From positions 62,001-126,000 of the forward strand of contig NZ_PQBS01000035.1 in the NCBI RefSeq assembly GCF_002911695.1: a stretch of DNA of 64,000 nucleotides, given 5' to 3'. This document shows positions 17,753-26,078 of the stretch, one piece after another. The position numbers and the translations under genes are program-made. The DNA is from Gracilimonas amylolytica (lineage in GTDB: Bacteria; Bacteroidota; Rhodothermia; Balneolales; Balneolaceae). Within the stretch, counting starts at the first letter, position 1. Each line of letters starts with the position of its first letter. The notes under the pieces were generated by a model. That model did not search any database and had not been told where the DNA came from. It worked only from the letters and a program-made list of their open reading frames with translations.

Positions 17753-20305
17753 ATGGGTAATCAACGATCATTGCTTTGGACTATTAAAATGGCCTGGCGC
17801 GATTCGCGTTCACACCGCTCCAAGTTATTTCTTTTTATGGCCGCTATTATTGTAGGTGTAGCAGCACAGGTTGCTATAACATCTTTCAGGGCAAACCTAA
17901 ACAACAGTATTGAAAATCAAGCTAAGGAGTTGCTGGGAGCCGACCTTGAAGTAGAACGAAATGCCCCGTTTCAGGAAGAACTGGTAGCTGTATTGGATTC
18001 CCTGGGCGGTGAAGTTTCCACTGCACTGAAATTCAATTCCATGGCTTTCTTTCCTGAAAATGGAAACACTCGGCTCTCACAGATCACTGCCATAGAAGGC
18101 GGCTTCCCTTTTTACGGTGACCTCATTACTGAACCGACATCGGCTGCTCAGACCTTTCAGGAAAATGGAGGAGCCCTGGTGGATGAACCTGTCATGAGAC
18201 TATTCGGGCTTCAACCCGGTGATTCGGTGAAGATCGGTCAATTAACTTATGAAATAGAAGGCACCCTGATCGAGATACCCGGACAGCCGGTGGCCGCTTC
18301 ATTTTTTGGCCCGCGTATCTTCATCCCTAAAGAAAATGTAGAAGCTACCGGATTATTACAGCGAGGCAGCCGCCTGGAATATGTATCCTGGCATCAATTC
18401 CCCGCAGGAACAGATATGGTTGAGGTAGATGATCGTCTCGACGACCTAAGAGATGAAGAAGGTCTGCGTTTTGGATACGATACGGTAGATGAGCGGGAAG
18501 AAGAAGTAGGTGAAGCTATTTTATATTTATCCAATTTTCTGAACCTCATCGGATTTATCGCTCTCTTACTTGGTGGTATCGGTGTAGCAAGCTCCATTTT
18601 TGTTTACATCCGGCAAAAAATTAACACCGTAGCTGTATTGCGTTGTGTCGGGGTATCTTCCGATCAGGCCATGATGATCTACCTGATTCAGGCAGCTGCC
18701 ATGGGATTAGTGGGATCCGTATTGGGAGCCGCGATCGGTTCCGGTATTCAACTTTACTTACCGGTTCTGGTTCAGGATTTTCTTCCAGTAGATATTGAAC
18801 TCTTTATATCCTGGCCCTCTGTGGCTATTGGAGTAGGCACCGGATTGATCATATCCATCCTGTTTGCCCTATATCCTCTACTGGCTGTTAAAAGGATCTC
18901 GCCTCTTTACTCGATCAGAAGTATTCAGATCAACCTTACAAAGCTTTTGTCGACTTTCACCAAGGCTACTCTGTCACTGATCCTCCTGATCTTTATAACT
19001 TCGTATGCCTGGCTCATGATCGGTGAGGTGCTGCCTGCCATAGCTTTCACCGGTGGATTGGTCATCTGCCTGTTTCTGCTTACCGGTTTTGCTAAGCTGA
19101 TCATGAAAGGCTCCCGAAAATTTTTACAGGCGGGATTTTCTTACGAACTACGGCAAGGGCTTGCGAATCTTTACCGGCCAAATAATCAGACAACCACCCT
19201 TCTGCTTACGTTTGGTCTGGGGGTGACCATGATCAGCTCACTGTACCTGACTCAGGATATGCTGTTGGATCAGATCGACTTTGGTGGACAAGGTGACCTC
19301 CCTAACTTAGCCTTATATGATATTCAATATGACCAGAACGAGGGGGTCAATAATACCATCAGGGAGAATGGGCATGAGATACTTCAAAACGTGCCGATCG
19401 TGACCATGCGTATTCAATCCATAAGAGGAATGACACCTGAAGAACTAAGAGAGGATACAACGACCAATCCCCGGGGCTGGGCATTGAATCGTGAATACCG
19501 TTCAACCTACCGTGATTCCCTTTTACCTACAGAATCCATTGTAGAAGGTGAATGGATCGGACAAGCAGAGGGATTTGATCAGATCGTCCCCATTTCAATA
19601 GAAAGTGACCAAATGGAAGATCTCGATGTCAGTATTGGCGATACCTTAACGTGGGATGTTCAGGGAATCCCCATACAAACCTATATTGCCAGTACCAGAA
19701 CCGTAAAATGGGATCAGCCTTCCCCTAATTTCTTTGTGGTATTCCCGGCCGGTGTTCTGGAAAATGCTCCTCAGTTCTTTGCAACTACTATTAAAACCGA
19801 AGGGCGAGATGCCTCACTGGAACTACAACAGAAACTGGTGCAAGCTTACCCCAACGTTTCAGCTATTGATGTAGGACTTGTTTTTGAAACCGTTCAAAAT
19901 TTTCTGGGTAAGATCACCTTTGTTATTCAATTCATAGGGTTATTCAGCATTATTACTGGCTTAATCGTTCTGGCCGGTTCTGCAGCAACCTCACGTTTTC
20001 AAAGGATTCGAGAAGCCGTGTTGTTGCGAACCCTTGGTGCCGCCAAAAAGCAAGTCGTAAAAATACAAGTCATAGAATATGCCTTACTTGGGATCATGGC
20101 CTCCCTGACGGGTTTGACACTATCGATTGGGGCAAGTTATCTGATCGGTTATTTTTACTTTGATATAGAATTTGTGCCGAATTTATTTATCATTGGAATT
20201 GAGATCGTCATTCTTACCGCACTGGTTCTACTGATTGGTTTGATGAATACCCGTGGCATACATAACAAACCTCCATTAGAAGTTCTCAGAGCCGAAGTAG
20301 AATAA
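17753..20305 (+). CDS. ybbP: ABC transporter permease, FtsX-domain (YbbP type)
   Basis: An 850-residue integral membrane permease with two FtsX-like modules. One helix near residue 20-40 is followed by a large periplasmic domain to about 260. Three helices come next (about 265-385), then further helices near 400-445, a second periplasmic domain, and three C-terminal helices (from about 720). The periplasmic pattern (GDLxTEP... then ALVDEPVMRLFGLQPGD... then LLQRGSRLEY) resembles E. coli YbbP as I recall it. It works with the preceding ATPase; proposed roles for this family concern hydrophobic compounds or lipids at the envelope. The substrate is not established. Confidence 0.9.
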   Translation: MGNQRSLLWTIKMAWRDSRSHRSKLFLFMAAIIVGVAAQVAITSFRANLNNSIENQAKELLGADLEVERNAPFQEELVAVLDSLGGEVSTALKFNSMAFFPENGNTRLSQITAIEGGFPFYGDLITEPTSAAQTFQENGGALVDEPVMRLFGLQPGDSVKIGQLTYEIEGTLIEIPGQPVAASFFGPRIFIPKENVEATGLLQRGSRLEYVSWHQFPAGTDMVEVDDRLDDLRDEEGLRFGYDTVDEREEEVGEAILYLSNFLNLIGFIALLLGGIGVASSIFVYIRQKINTVAVLRCVGVSSDQAMMIYLIQAAAMGLVGSVLGAAIGSGIQLYLPVLVQDFLPVDIELFISWPSVAIGVGTGLIISILFALYPLLAVKRISPLYSIRSIQINLTKLLSTFTKATLSLILLIFITSYAWLMIGEVLPAIAFTGGLVICLFLLTGFAKLIMKGSRKFLQAGFSYELRQGLANLYRPNNQTTTLLLTFGLGVTMISSLYLTQDMLLDQIDFGGQGDLPNLALYDIQYDQNEGVNNTIRENGHEILQNVPIVTMRIQSIRGMTPEELREDTTTNPRGWALNREYRSTYRDSLLPTESIVEGEWIGQAEGFDQIVPISIESDQMEDLDVSIGDTLTWDVQGIPIQTYIASTRTVKWDQPSPNFFVVFPAGVLENAPQFFATTIKTEGRDASLELQQKLVQAYPNVSAIDVGLVFETVQNFLGKITFVIQFIGLFSIITGLIVLAGSAATSRFQRIREAVLLRTLGAAKKQVVKIQVIEYALLGIMASLTGLTLSIGASYLIGYFYFDIEFVPNLFIIGIEIVILTALVLLIGLMNTRGIHNKPPLEVLRAEVE

Positions 20306-20374
20306 AAAAGAGCTTTGTTAAGCGGAACTTTTTTATCTTATGTTGTTTAATAACAATGAATATGAACTAAAGAG

Positions 20375-21061
20375 ATGAACACTATGAAAACACAAAGTTT
20401 AAAATATATAATAATCGGGTTACTGTTGGTTCTTCCATTTTCTGCATGTCAGAACTGGAGTAAAACTGCGAAAGGTACTACCATTGGAGCCGGGGCAGGA
20501 GCATTGGCTGGAGCTGTGATAGGTAAAGCAGCCGGCAACACAACAACCGGTGCCATTGTGGGCGCAGCTGTGGGTGGAGCTACCGGTGCTGCCATAGGTA
20601 ACTATATGGACCGTCAGGCACGAGAACTTGAAGAAGACCTTGAAAATGCCACTGTAGAACGAGTTGGAGAAGGAATCAAGATCACTTTTGATTCTGGTAT
20701 TCTTTTCGATTTTGACTCCTTTGAACTTAAAGAACAATCGAAAGAAAATATTGCCAAGCTATCAGAGATCCTGAATAAGTATGAAGACACCAATATAATG
20801 TTTGGTGGTCACACTGACAGTCGCGGTTCTGAAGCTTACAATCAGGACCTGTCTGAGAAAAGAGCACGTTCCGTTGCAGAGTATGCAGCCTTTACCGGAG
20901 TTGATTCTGAAAGGATGACCATTGTAGGTTATGGAGAAGAACAACCCGTGGCAACCAACGATACTGATGCAGGTCGACAACAAAATCGCCGGGTTGAGAT
21001 CGCGATCTGGGCAAATGATGAACTCAAAAAAGCTGCTGAAGAAGGTCGTATAGGCAACTAA
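20375..21061 (+). CDS. OmpA-family lipoprotein with glycine zipper
   Basis: A 228-residue outer-membrane lipoprotein. The lipobox Cys is at residue 25 (PFSAC). A glycine-zipper segment with repeated GAxxG patterns (about 36-78) precedes a short helix. A C-terminal OmpA/Pal peptidoglycan-binding domain (about 105-215) follows, with FDFDSFEL, GHTDSRGSEAYN and the RQQNRRVEI end. The domain order matches E. coli YiaD. A second ATG at 20384 is an alternative start. It is followed by a strong terminator and probably tethers the outer membrane to the cell wall. Confidence 0.92.
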   Translation: MNTMKTQSLKYIIIGLLLVLPFSACQNWSKTAKGTTIGAGAGALAGAVIGKAAGNTTTGAIVGAAVGGATGAAIGNYMDRQARELEEDLENATVERVGEGIKITFDSGILFDFDSFELKEQSKENIAKLSEILNKYEDTNIMFGGHTDSRGSEAYNQDLSEKRARSVAEYAAFTGVDSERMTIVGYGEEQPVATNDTDAGRQQNRRVEIAIWANDELKKAAEEGRIGN

Positions 21062-21090
21062 TAAATAGTTAATTTTGGATTTCTCCAATT

Positions 21091-21127
21091 AAAAGTCCTG
21101 CATGTTAACATGCAGGACTTTTTTTAT
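21091..21127 (+). terminator. Rho-independent terminator of the OmpA lipoprotein gene
   Basis: A 28-nt perfect palindrome (arms 21093-21106 and 21107-21120, outer bases AAGTCCTGCATG) is followed by a T run to about 21125. It lies 30 nt after the stop codon. Confidence 0.88.
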
Positions 21128-21167
21128 TTATACTAATGACTGAACACAATTAATTGACCCCCATCCC

Positions 21168-22268
21168 ATGGTAAAAAAGTTATCCAGAAGAATTCCCGTT
21201 CCCCATTTTCTTCGTCATAGAAAACATTCCAAAAAACCCGGACAGGCACCTGGAACCCTGCATTTTACCGGCGAAAAACGGATCGAAAATATACAAATGA
21301 ATCTATGTGATTATGATGTGCATCAATTAGGTGAATTTGATATTTCTGATATTGAAGAAAGTAAACCCTACTTAGAATCTCCCTCAAAAACATGGATAAA
21401 CGTACTGGGTTTACACGATGTTGAAAAGCTGAAAGAGATCTGGGGGTATTTTGGGCTTCATCCACTTATTCAGGAAGACATTTTGAATACCAATCAAAGA
21501 GCAAAGATCGAGGAGTATCCGGATCAGGTATTTTTTGTACTCCGCATGATGAGTATTGTCGAGGAAACCGGTGAACTGAATGTGGAACAGGTGAGCATTG
21601 TATTAAGTGAGGACAGTGTTCTGTCTTTTCAGGAAGATGATTTTCCGATCTTTGAACCGGTTCTTCATCGGTTAAGGAATAATGCTCCAAGACTTCGTAA
21701 AGAGGGACCGGACTACCTGGCTTATGCCCTTCTGGATACCGTGGTCGATCATTACTTCAAGGTCATGGAACGATTAGGGGATGAAATTGAAGTTCTTGAG
21801 GAACACATTCTGACTAATGTTGATGATGACATACCTGAACAAATTCATGCTTTGAGAAGAAAAGTCTTGTATTTCAGAAAAGCGATCTGGCCACTCCGTG
21901 ACAGCCTCAATAATTTACTGAGGGAGGAATCTCCCCTCATAAACGAAGATAATAAGATCTATTTTCGGGATGTTCACGACCACCTGGTGCAGATCATTGA
22001 TGGGATTGAAAACTACCGGGATATGATCATTGGTATGCTGGATATGTATATGTCACAGGTCAGCAATAAAATGAATGAGGTCATGAAGGTATTGACCATC
22101 ATTGCCACCATTTTTATACCATTGACGTTTTTAGCTGGTATCTACGGAATGAATTTTGAGTATATGCCTGAGCTTTCAGTAAGGTGGGCTTATCCCGCTG
22201 TGTGGGTCGTGATGATCATCACGACCGTATTCATGCTTATTTATTTCAGAAAAAAGAAGTGGCTTTAA
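21168..22268 (+). CDS. corA: Magnesium/cobalt transporter CorA
   Basis: A 366-residue CorA-type divalent cation channel. The long acidic cytoplasmic domain (1-about 300) ends in the stalk helix. Two C-terminal membrane helices follow, with the selectivity motif YGMN at the end of the first (GMN 327-329) and a basic tail, RKKKWL. It has its own promoter region after the preceding terminator. Its stop overlaps the convergent FadL-like gene by 4 nt within a TTTAAA palindrome, so no terminator can lie between the two. Confidence 0.95.
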   Translation: MVKKLSRRIPVPHFLRHRKHSKKPGQAPGTLHFTGEKRIENIQMNLCDYDVHQLGEFDISDIEESKPYLESPSKTWINVLGLHDVEKLKEIWGYFGLHPLIQEDILNTNQRAKIEEYPDQVFFVLRMMSIVEETGELNVEQVSIVLSEDSVLSFQEDDFPIFEPVLHRLRNNAPRLRKEGPDYLAYALLDTVVDHYFKVMERLGDEIEVLEEHILTNVDDDIPEQIHALRRKVLYFRKAIWPLRDSLNNLLREESPLINEDNKIYFRDVHDHLVQIIDGIENYRDMIIGMLDMYMSQVSNKMNEVMKVLTIIATIFIPLTFLAGIYGMNFEYMPELSVRWAYPAVWVVMIITTVFMLIYFRKKKWL

Positions 22269-23779
22269 AATAAGACTTTAAAGCCCACTTGTATCCTTAC
22301 GTCCTGTTTAGAGATATCAAATGTTGTAGACTGAGGCTGATCATCAAAATCGATGTAATTATACAACTCAGAACGATCATCCTTCGTCAGGTAATGCCCT
22401 GAAACATCCATAATGAATCCATTGCCCAACTTGATATCAAATCCTGCTGAGTAGATCTTGGTATCTCCGGGAGTTAATTCACTTATTGCAGGCCTGAATG
22501 AATAGGCTGCGCGAATCCCTGCCTGATCATTAAGTTGTTTGCCAACCCCGATCTTGAAGTTGGTCACTGAATTATAATTCGATTCCATAAAACCGTTCAG
22601 GTCTTCCTGCTGTGCCCTCAGATCTACCTCATCCACTAGCCTCAGGTCGCTGTCTGATATAAAGTCGATCTCCATGTTCTCATAGTTAATATACTCAGCA
22701 GAAGCTGATACTGAGAAACCGGCAAGATCTTTTAAGGCTGCTCCTATCTTAAGTTCTCCGGGCTGTTCAATTCGATACCGGAAACCGCCATCACTCGCTA
22801 CATCATAAAAGAAGGGCTCTGAACCGTCATCCAGGGAAGTTTCTATAGACGAGTAGTAATTCTCTGAAACTCTTATGGTTGCAGGAAGCATATAACTCGC
22901 TCCAATGTTCACGCCTGAAAATATTTTGTAAACGATTCCGGCCCGATATTTTCCACCATACACATCGACGTCAATTTCATCCTGAACAAATATATTATCT
23001 ATATCACTGCCTTCTATAAATGTGCCGTCATAGTCATTTTGTGAATCGTACTCAAGAAAATCGCGCCGGTAGGTATATTCTCCTGATACATAACTGGCTG
23101 AAAATCCGAAAAACAGGTCTTTCATGAATTCCGTGGCGGCAAAGAAAGAATACTCACCCATATATGTGGAATACCTGATATCGGCCTCCTGATCAATACC
23201 CGGAAAGGTACCCGGTGGAAAGCCAATTCTGAAAATTGATTCCAGATAGGTTGAATCGACATCACCCCAATCGATAGCATAGGTTTGAAAAGCCAGCTCG
23301 TTATACTCACTGTTCGGATCCAGAAAAGAATCGGTGATCGTATTGTCGTTATTCCTCCCGGATACTCGATAAGCACTATTCGTGGATGTAGTACGATTAT
23401 ATCCACCTCCAATTACAAAACTTCCCTGCCTTGTTGGGAATTTATACACAAACCCCATATCACCGAGTTTAGTGGCAGAATGTTCTGCATCAATTTCATT
23501 TCCTAAATAGGTGTTCTCGGTTTGAGTATTTTGATTGAATAGACTAAATGAAAACTGAGATTCCTTTAAGAACGCCATGGAGGCCGGGTTATCCACATAA
23601 CTGCCAAACCCATAACCATCAGCTACAGAGGGCATGAAAGACAAAGGGTTTCCATTCATATTTTGATTGCTGAATTCCAATGCCAGATTCGGGTAACTGG
23701 CAGGACTCAATCCGTTTTGAGCCAGCAGAGAACCGCTAAATAACACAACGGTTACTAAGAGTAGATATAGTCTCTTCAT
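22265..23779 (-). CDS. FadL/OmpP1-like outer-membrane protein
   Basis: A 504-residue predicted outer-membrane beta-barrel. The signal peptide (about 1-20, LFSGSLLAQ) is followed by an N-terminal segment containing DNPASMAFL, and then alternating amphipathic strands rich in Tyr/Gly pairs up to a C-terminal VRIQVGFKVLF that looks like a barrel-ending strand with terminal Phe. These features fit the OMPP1/FadL/TodX hydrophobic-compound channel family, though the match is by layout, not by a decisive motif. It is the last gene of a same-strand cluster after the two-component system and the Ser/Arg-rich lipoprotein (44-nt gap). Confidence 0.75.
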   Translation of the reverse strand: MKRLYLLLVTVVLFSGSLLAQNGLSPASYPNLALEFSNQNMNGNPLSFMPSVADGYGFGSYVDNPASMAFLKESQFSFSLFNQNTQTENTYLGNEIDAEHSATKLGDMGFVYKFPTRQGSFVIGGGYNRTTSTNSAYRVSGRNNDNTITDSFLDPNSEYNELAFQTYAIDWGDVDSTYLESIFRIGFPPGTFPGIDQEADIRYSTYMGEYSFFAATEFMKDLFFGFSASYVSGEYTYRRDFLEYDSQNDYDGTFIEGSDIDNIFVQDEIDVDVYGGKYRAGIVYKIFSGVNIGASYMLPATIRVSENYYSSIETSLDDGSEPFFYDVASDGGFRYRIEQPGELKIGAALKDLAGFSVSASAEYINYENMEIDFISDSDLRLVDEVDLRAQQEDLNGFMESNYNSVTNFKIGVGKQLNDQAGIRAAYSFRPAISELTPGDTKIYSAGFDIKLGNGFIMDVSGHYLTKDDRSELYNYIDFDDQPQSTTFDISKQDVRIQVGFKVLF

Positions 23780-23823
23780 TGATTAGCCTGATTTAATGAT
23801 ACCGTCTGTTTTAAATGATCCGC

Positions 23824-25356
23824 TTAGTTCCCGCCGCGCGAACGTTTACTTGAACCGGAACTTCTGGAAGTACTTTTTGAACTGCTGCGAGTGTTTGTAC
23901 TTCGAGTAACGTTTCGGGTCTTAGAACTACGGCTTACACTACTGCTTCTGGATGAAGAGTTATTGATCGCTTTGCGGATTGTGCGCCCAAACACTGAAGT
24001 ACTCTTGTTACTTCTAACGTTTCTGTTTCCAAGCTTCAGATCATAAGAGTTTCTGGTCTGAGCAGATCTAAACGAACTTCTATTATTTAAAAATGAGCTT
24101 CTGCTGGTGTTAACTCTTCTGTTAGTTTCCACCCTTTTTACAGGAACGGAGTATATGGAACGACTGATCCGTGATGCAGAAGATCTTTCGATATCATTTC
24201 TGCTGTTACTTGAACTCAGGTTACCTGCCCCCCTGCTTCTTGAAGAACTATTATCAGATGACGTCCGGGATCTGGTTACACCACTGCCTGATCGGTTGTT
24301 GGTTCTTGATCTTCCAACAGATGCACCTGAACCTGCATCACCGGATCTTGAGCGATTGATGTTGTTTCCTGATCCTCGTGATCGGCTAGATCCGCTGCCG
24401 GAAGTTCCTCTTGAACGGGTTACGTTTCCAGAACTTCTGCCCACTGATCCAGACCTACCGGTACTTCTGACTCTTGTACTGCTGTTTAAGCCTCTGGACC
24501 TGACGGATGAACCTCTGGTTCTTGGAGTGTAATCAGACTTTGATCTGCTTCTGTATGAATCTCTGTTGACCAGCCCACTGTTTCTTGGACCCTTCCGATA
24601 CAGTTCTGCACTTCTTCTGTAACGGTTTGTTCGGTTATAATCGTTGTAGATCACCAGCGTATTGTAGTAGGGGTTACCGTAAAAACCTGCGTAACCATAA
24701 CCAAACGAACTATAGTATGGATAGTAGTTATATCTCAAATAACCAAAATTATCATAGTACCAATATCCGGATGAGCTGTACATGTCGTAAGGCCAGTTAG
24801 AGACCCAAAGTCCACTATATCCACCAAAGTGTAAACCAAATCCGGCTCCCCAAATAAAATGTCTGTGGAATCGATGACTATTCAGATACCAGCTGTTGTA
24901 AGCCCATGGCTTGTAACCATAGAAGTAAGATCTACTTGCATATTTTTGAGCCGCTCTTTCATATCCCCCATCAAAGCCGTCTTCATAACCGTTGCCGTAA
25001 CCATCTTCATAACCTTCCCAGTACACGTTATTGGCATAATTTTCTTTATACCACTTCTCTGTCTCATAATCTTTATAGTAGATACCCGCTTCTTCCAGTT
25101 CAGCATAGTCATCATCATAGTAACCAGCGGAGTAGGCTTTGCGGGCCTGACTCTCACTGTACTCGTCGTAGGCGTATGACCTTACAGCATCGGGATTCTC
25201 TCTTCCATCCTCAAATCCATCCCAGGCATAATAATCTGAATAGCGATCCTGTTCACCTGAAGTTCTGTCGTAAGCTTGAAATTGTGTATAGCATCCCGAA
25301 AAGAGAAATGGTATAACTAATAGGGACAGTCGGTTAAATAATGTTGGAGCTTTCAT
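23824..25356 (-). CDS. Ser/Arg-rich, Tyr-rich lipoprotein of unknown function
   Basis: A 510-residue protein I do not recognise. A signal peptide with lipobox FSGC predicts a lipoprotein. Roughly residues 25-130 are acidic with repeated YEDGYGNGYEDGF-type motifs. About 135-235 is extremely rich in Tyr, Trp, Phe and Gly. The remaining half (about 240-510) is low-complexity Ser/Arg/Thr/Asn with many SRSRG and RSRT units and almost no acidic residues, so it should be strongly basic and disordered. I chose the ATG at 25354-25356: an AAGGTG ribosome binding site lies 8 nt upstream, and it overlaps the alternative GTG at 25365. It lies 85 nt downstream of the response regulator gene on the same strand. 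Confidence 0.82.
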   Translation of the reverse strand: MKAPTLFNRLSLLVIPFLFSGCYTQFQAYDRTSGEQDRYSDYYAWDGFEDGRENPDAVRSYAYDEYSESQARKAYSAGYYDDDYAELEEAGIYYKDYETEKWYKENYANNVYWEGYEDGYGNGYEDGFDGGYERAAQKYASRSYFYGYKPWAYNSWYLNSHRFHRHFIWGAGFGLHFGGYSGLWVSNWPYDMYSSSGYWYYDNFGYLRYNYYPYYSSFGYGYAGFYGNPYYNTLVIYNDYNRTNRYRRSAELYRKGPRNSGLVNRDSYRSRSKSDYTPRTRGSSVRSRGLNSSTRVRSTGRSGSVGRSSGNVTRSRGTSGSGSSRSRGSGNNINRSRSGDAGSGASVGRSRTNNRSGSGVTRSRTSSDNSSSRSRGAGNLSSSNSRNDIERSSASRISRSIYSVPVKRVETNRRVNTSRSSFLNNRSSFRSAQTRNSYDLKLGNRNVRSNKSTSVFGRTIRKAINNSSSRSSSVSRSSKTRNVTRSTNTRSSSKSTSRSSGSSKRSRGGN

Positions 25357-25441
25357 GGGTCTCACCTTCTAAGTGATTATTAATTTCTACACTGAAAATG
25401 CAACATAAGAAAGAAAAAATAAGTCACATGATAATGTTAGG

Positions 25442-26074
25442 CTAAATTTCTCCTCTCAATGATTTCGCGATCACTTCTGCTTTAGAATTTACATGCAGTT
25501 TTTTATAAATATTCCGGATATGAGCTCTCACGGTATCTATAGAAATATCATATCGGTCTGCTATTAGTTTATAACTCAATCCATCCACCAAACCGTTCAC
25601 AATATCCTGTTCACGATTGGTGAGCATGCTGTCTTCATTCTTTTTGGGGGCTTCCTCGTTAAAATGTGAGATCACTTTTCTGGCGATCTGCGGTGACATA
25701 GGTGCTCCTCCTTTCAGCAGGTTTTCAATGGATTCCTTTATCTCAGGCAGCGATGTATGCTTTAGTAAGTATCCTGACGCACCTGCTTTCAACGAATCGA
25801 AAATCTTGTGTGAATCATGGTAAACCGTCAACATGATGATCTCAATATTCGGGTATTTGCCTTTGATAACTTCCATACCCTTGATCCCAGACATGCCCGG
25901 CAACTGTATATCCATTAGCATCACATCCGGATGTTTGTGCTCTTCAAGATATTCCAGCATCTCTTCTACAGAATCTACCGCAACCGGACATTCCATATCT
26001 TTCTGCATATCAAGATATCGCTGTATTAGATCTCTGATCTTTTTGTTGTCTTCTACAATTCCGATGATGGCCAT
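25442..26074 (-). CDS. NarL/FixJ-type response regulator
   Basis: A 210-residue two-component regulator. The receiver domain (1-about 120) has the acidic pocket ED (8-9), phosphoacceptor Asp55 in LMDIQLPG, the switch Thr in MLTVYHD and Lys in YLLKHTS. A LuxR-type helix-turn-helix (about 145-205, LTNREQDIVNGLVDGLS... then IDTVRAHIRNIYKKLHV) binds DNA. It begins 4 nt after the stop of the sensor kinase gene, so the pair is certain. Likely targets include the downstream lipoprotein and porin genes, by position only. Confidence 0.95.
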   Translation of the reverse strand: MAIIGIVEDNKKIRDLIQRYLDMQKDMECPVAVDSVEEMLEYLEEHKHPDVMLMDIQLPGMSGIKGMEVIKGKYPNIEIIMLTVYHDSHKIFDSLKAGASGYLLKHTSLPEIKESIENLLKGGAPMSPQIARKVISHFNEEAPKKNEDSMLTNREQDIVNGLVDGLSYKLIADRYDISIDTVRAHIRNIYKKLHVNSKAEVIAKSLRGEI

Positions 26075-26078
26075 AATG

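Noticed and set aside
17753-20305. Possible LolCE or MacB permease
   Set aside because: The two-module length (850 aa), the periplasmic motif order and the divergent tesA gene fit YbbP better.
23824-25356. Long plus-strand frame opposite the Ser/Arg-rich gene (24107-24532)
   Set aside because: It is the antisense shadow of the repetitive SR coding region, with Leu/Asp/Pro-rich low complexity and no ribosome binding site.
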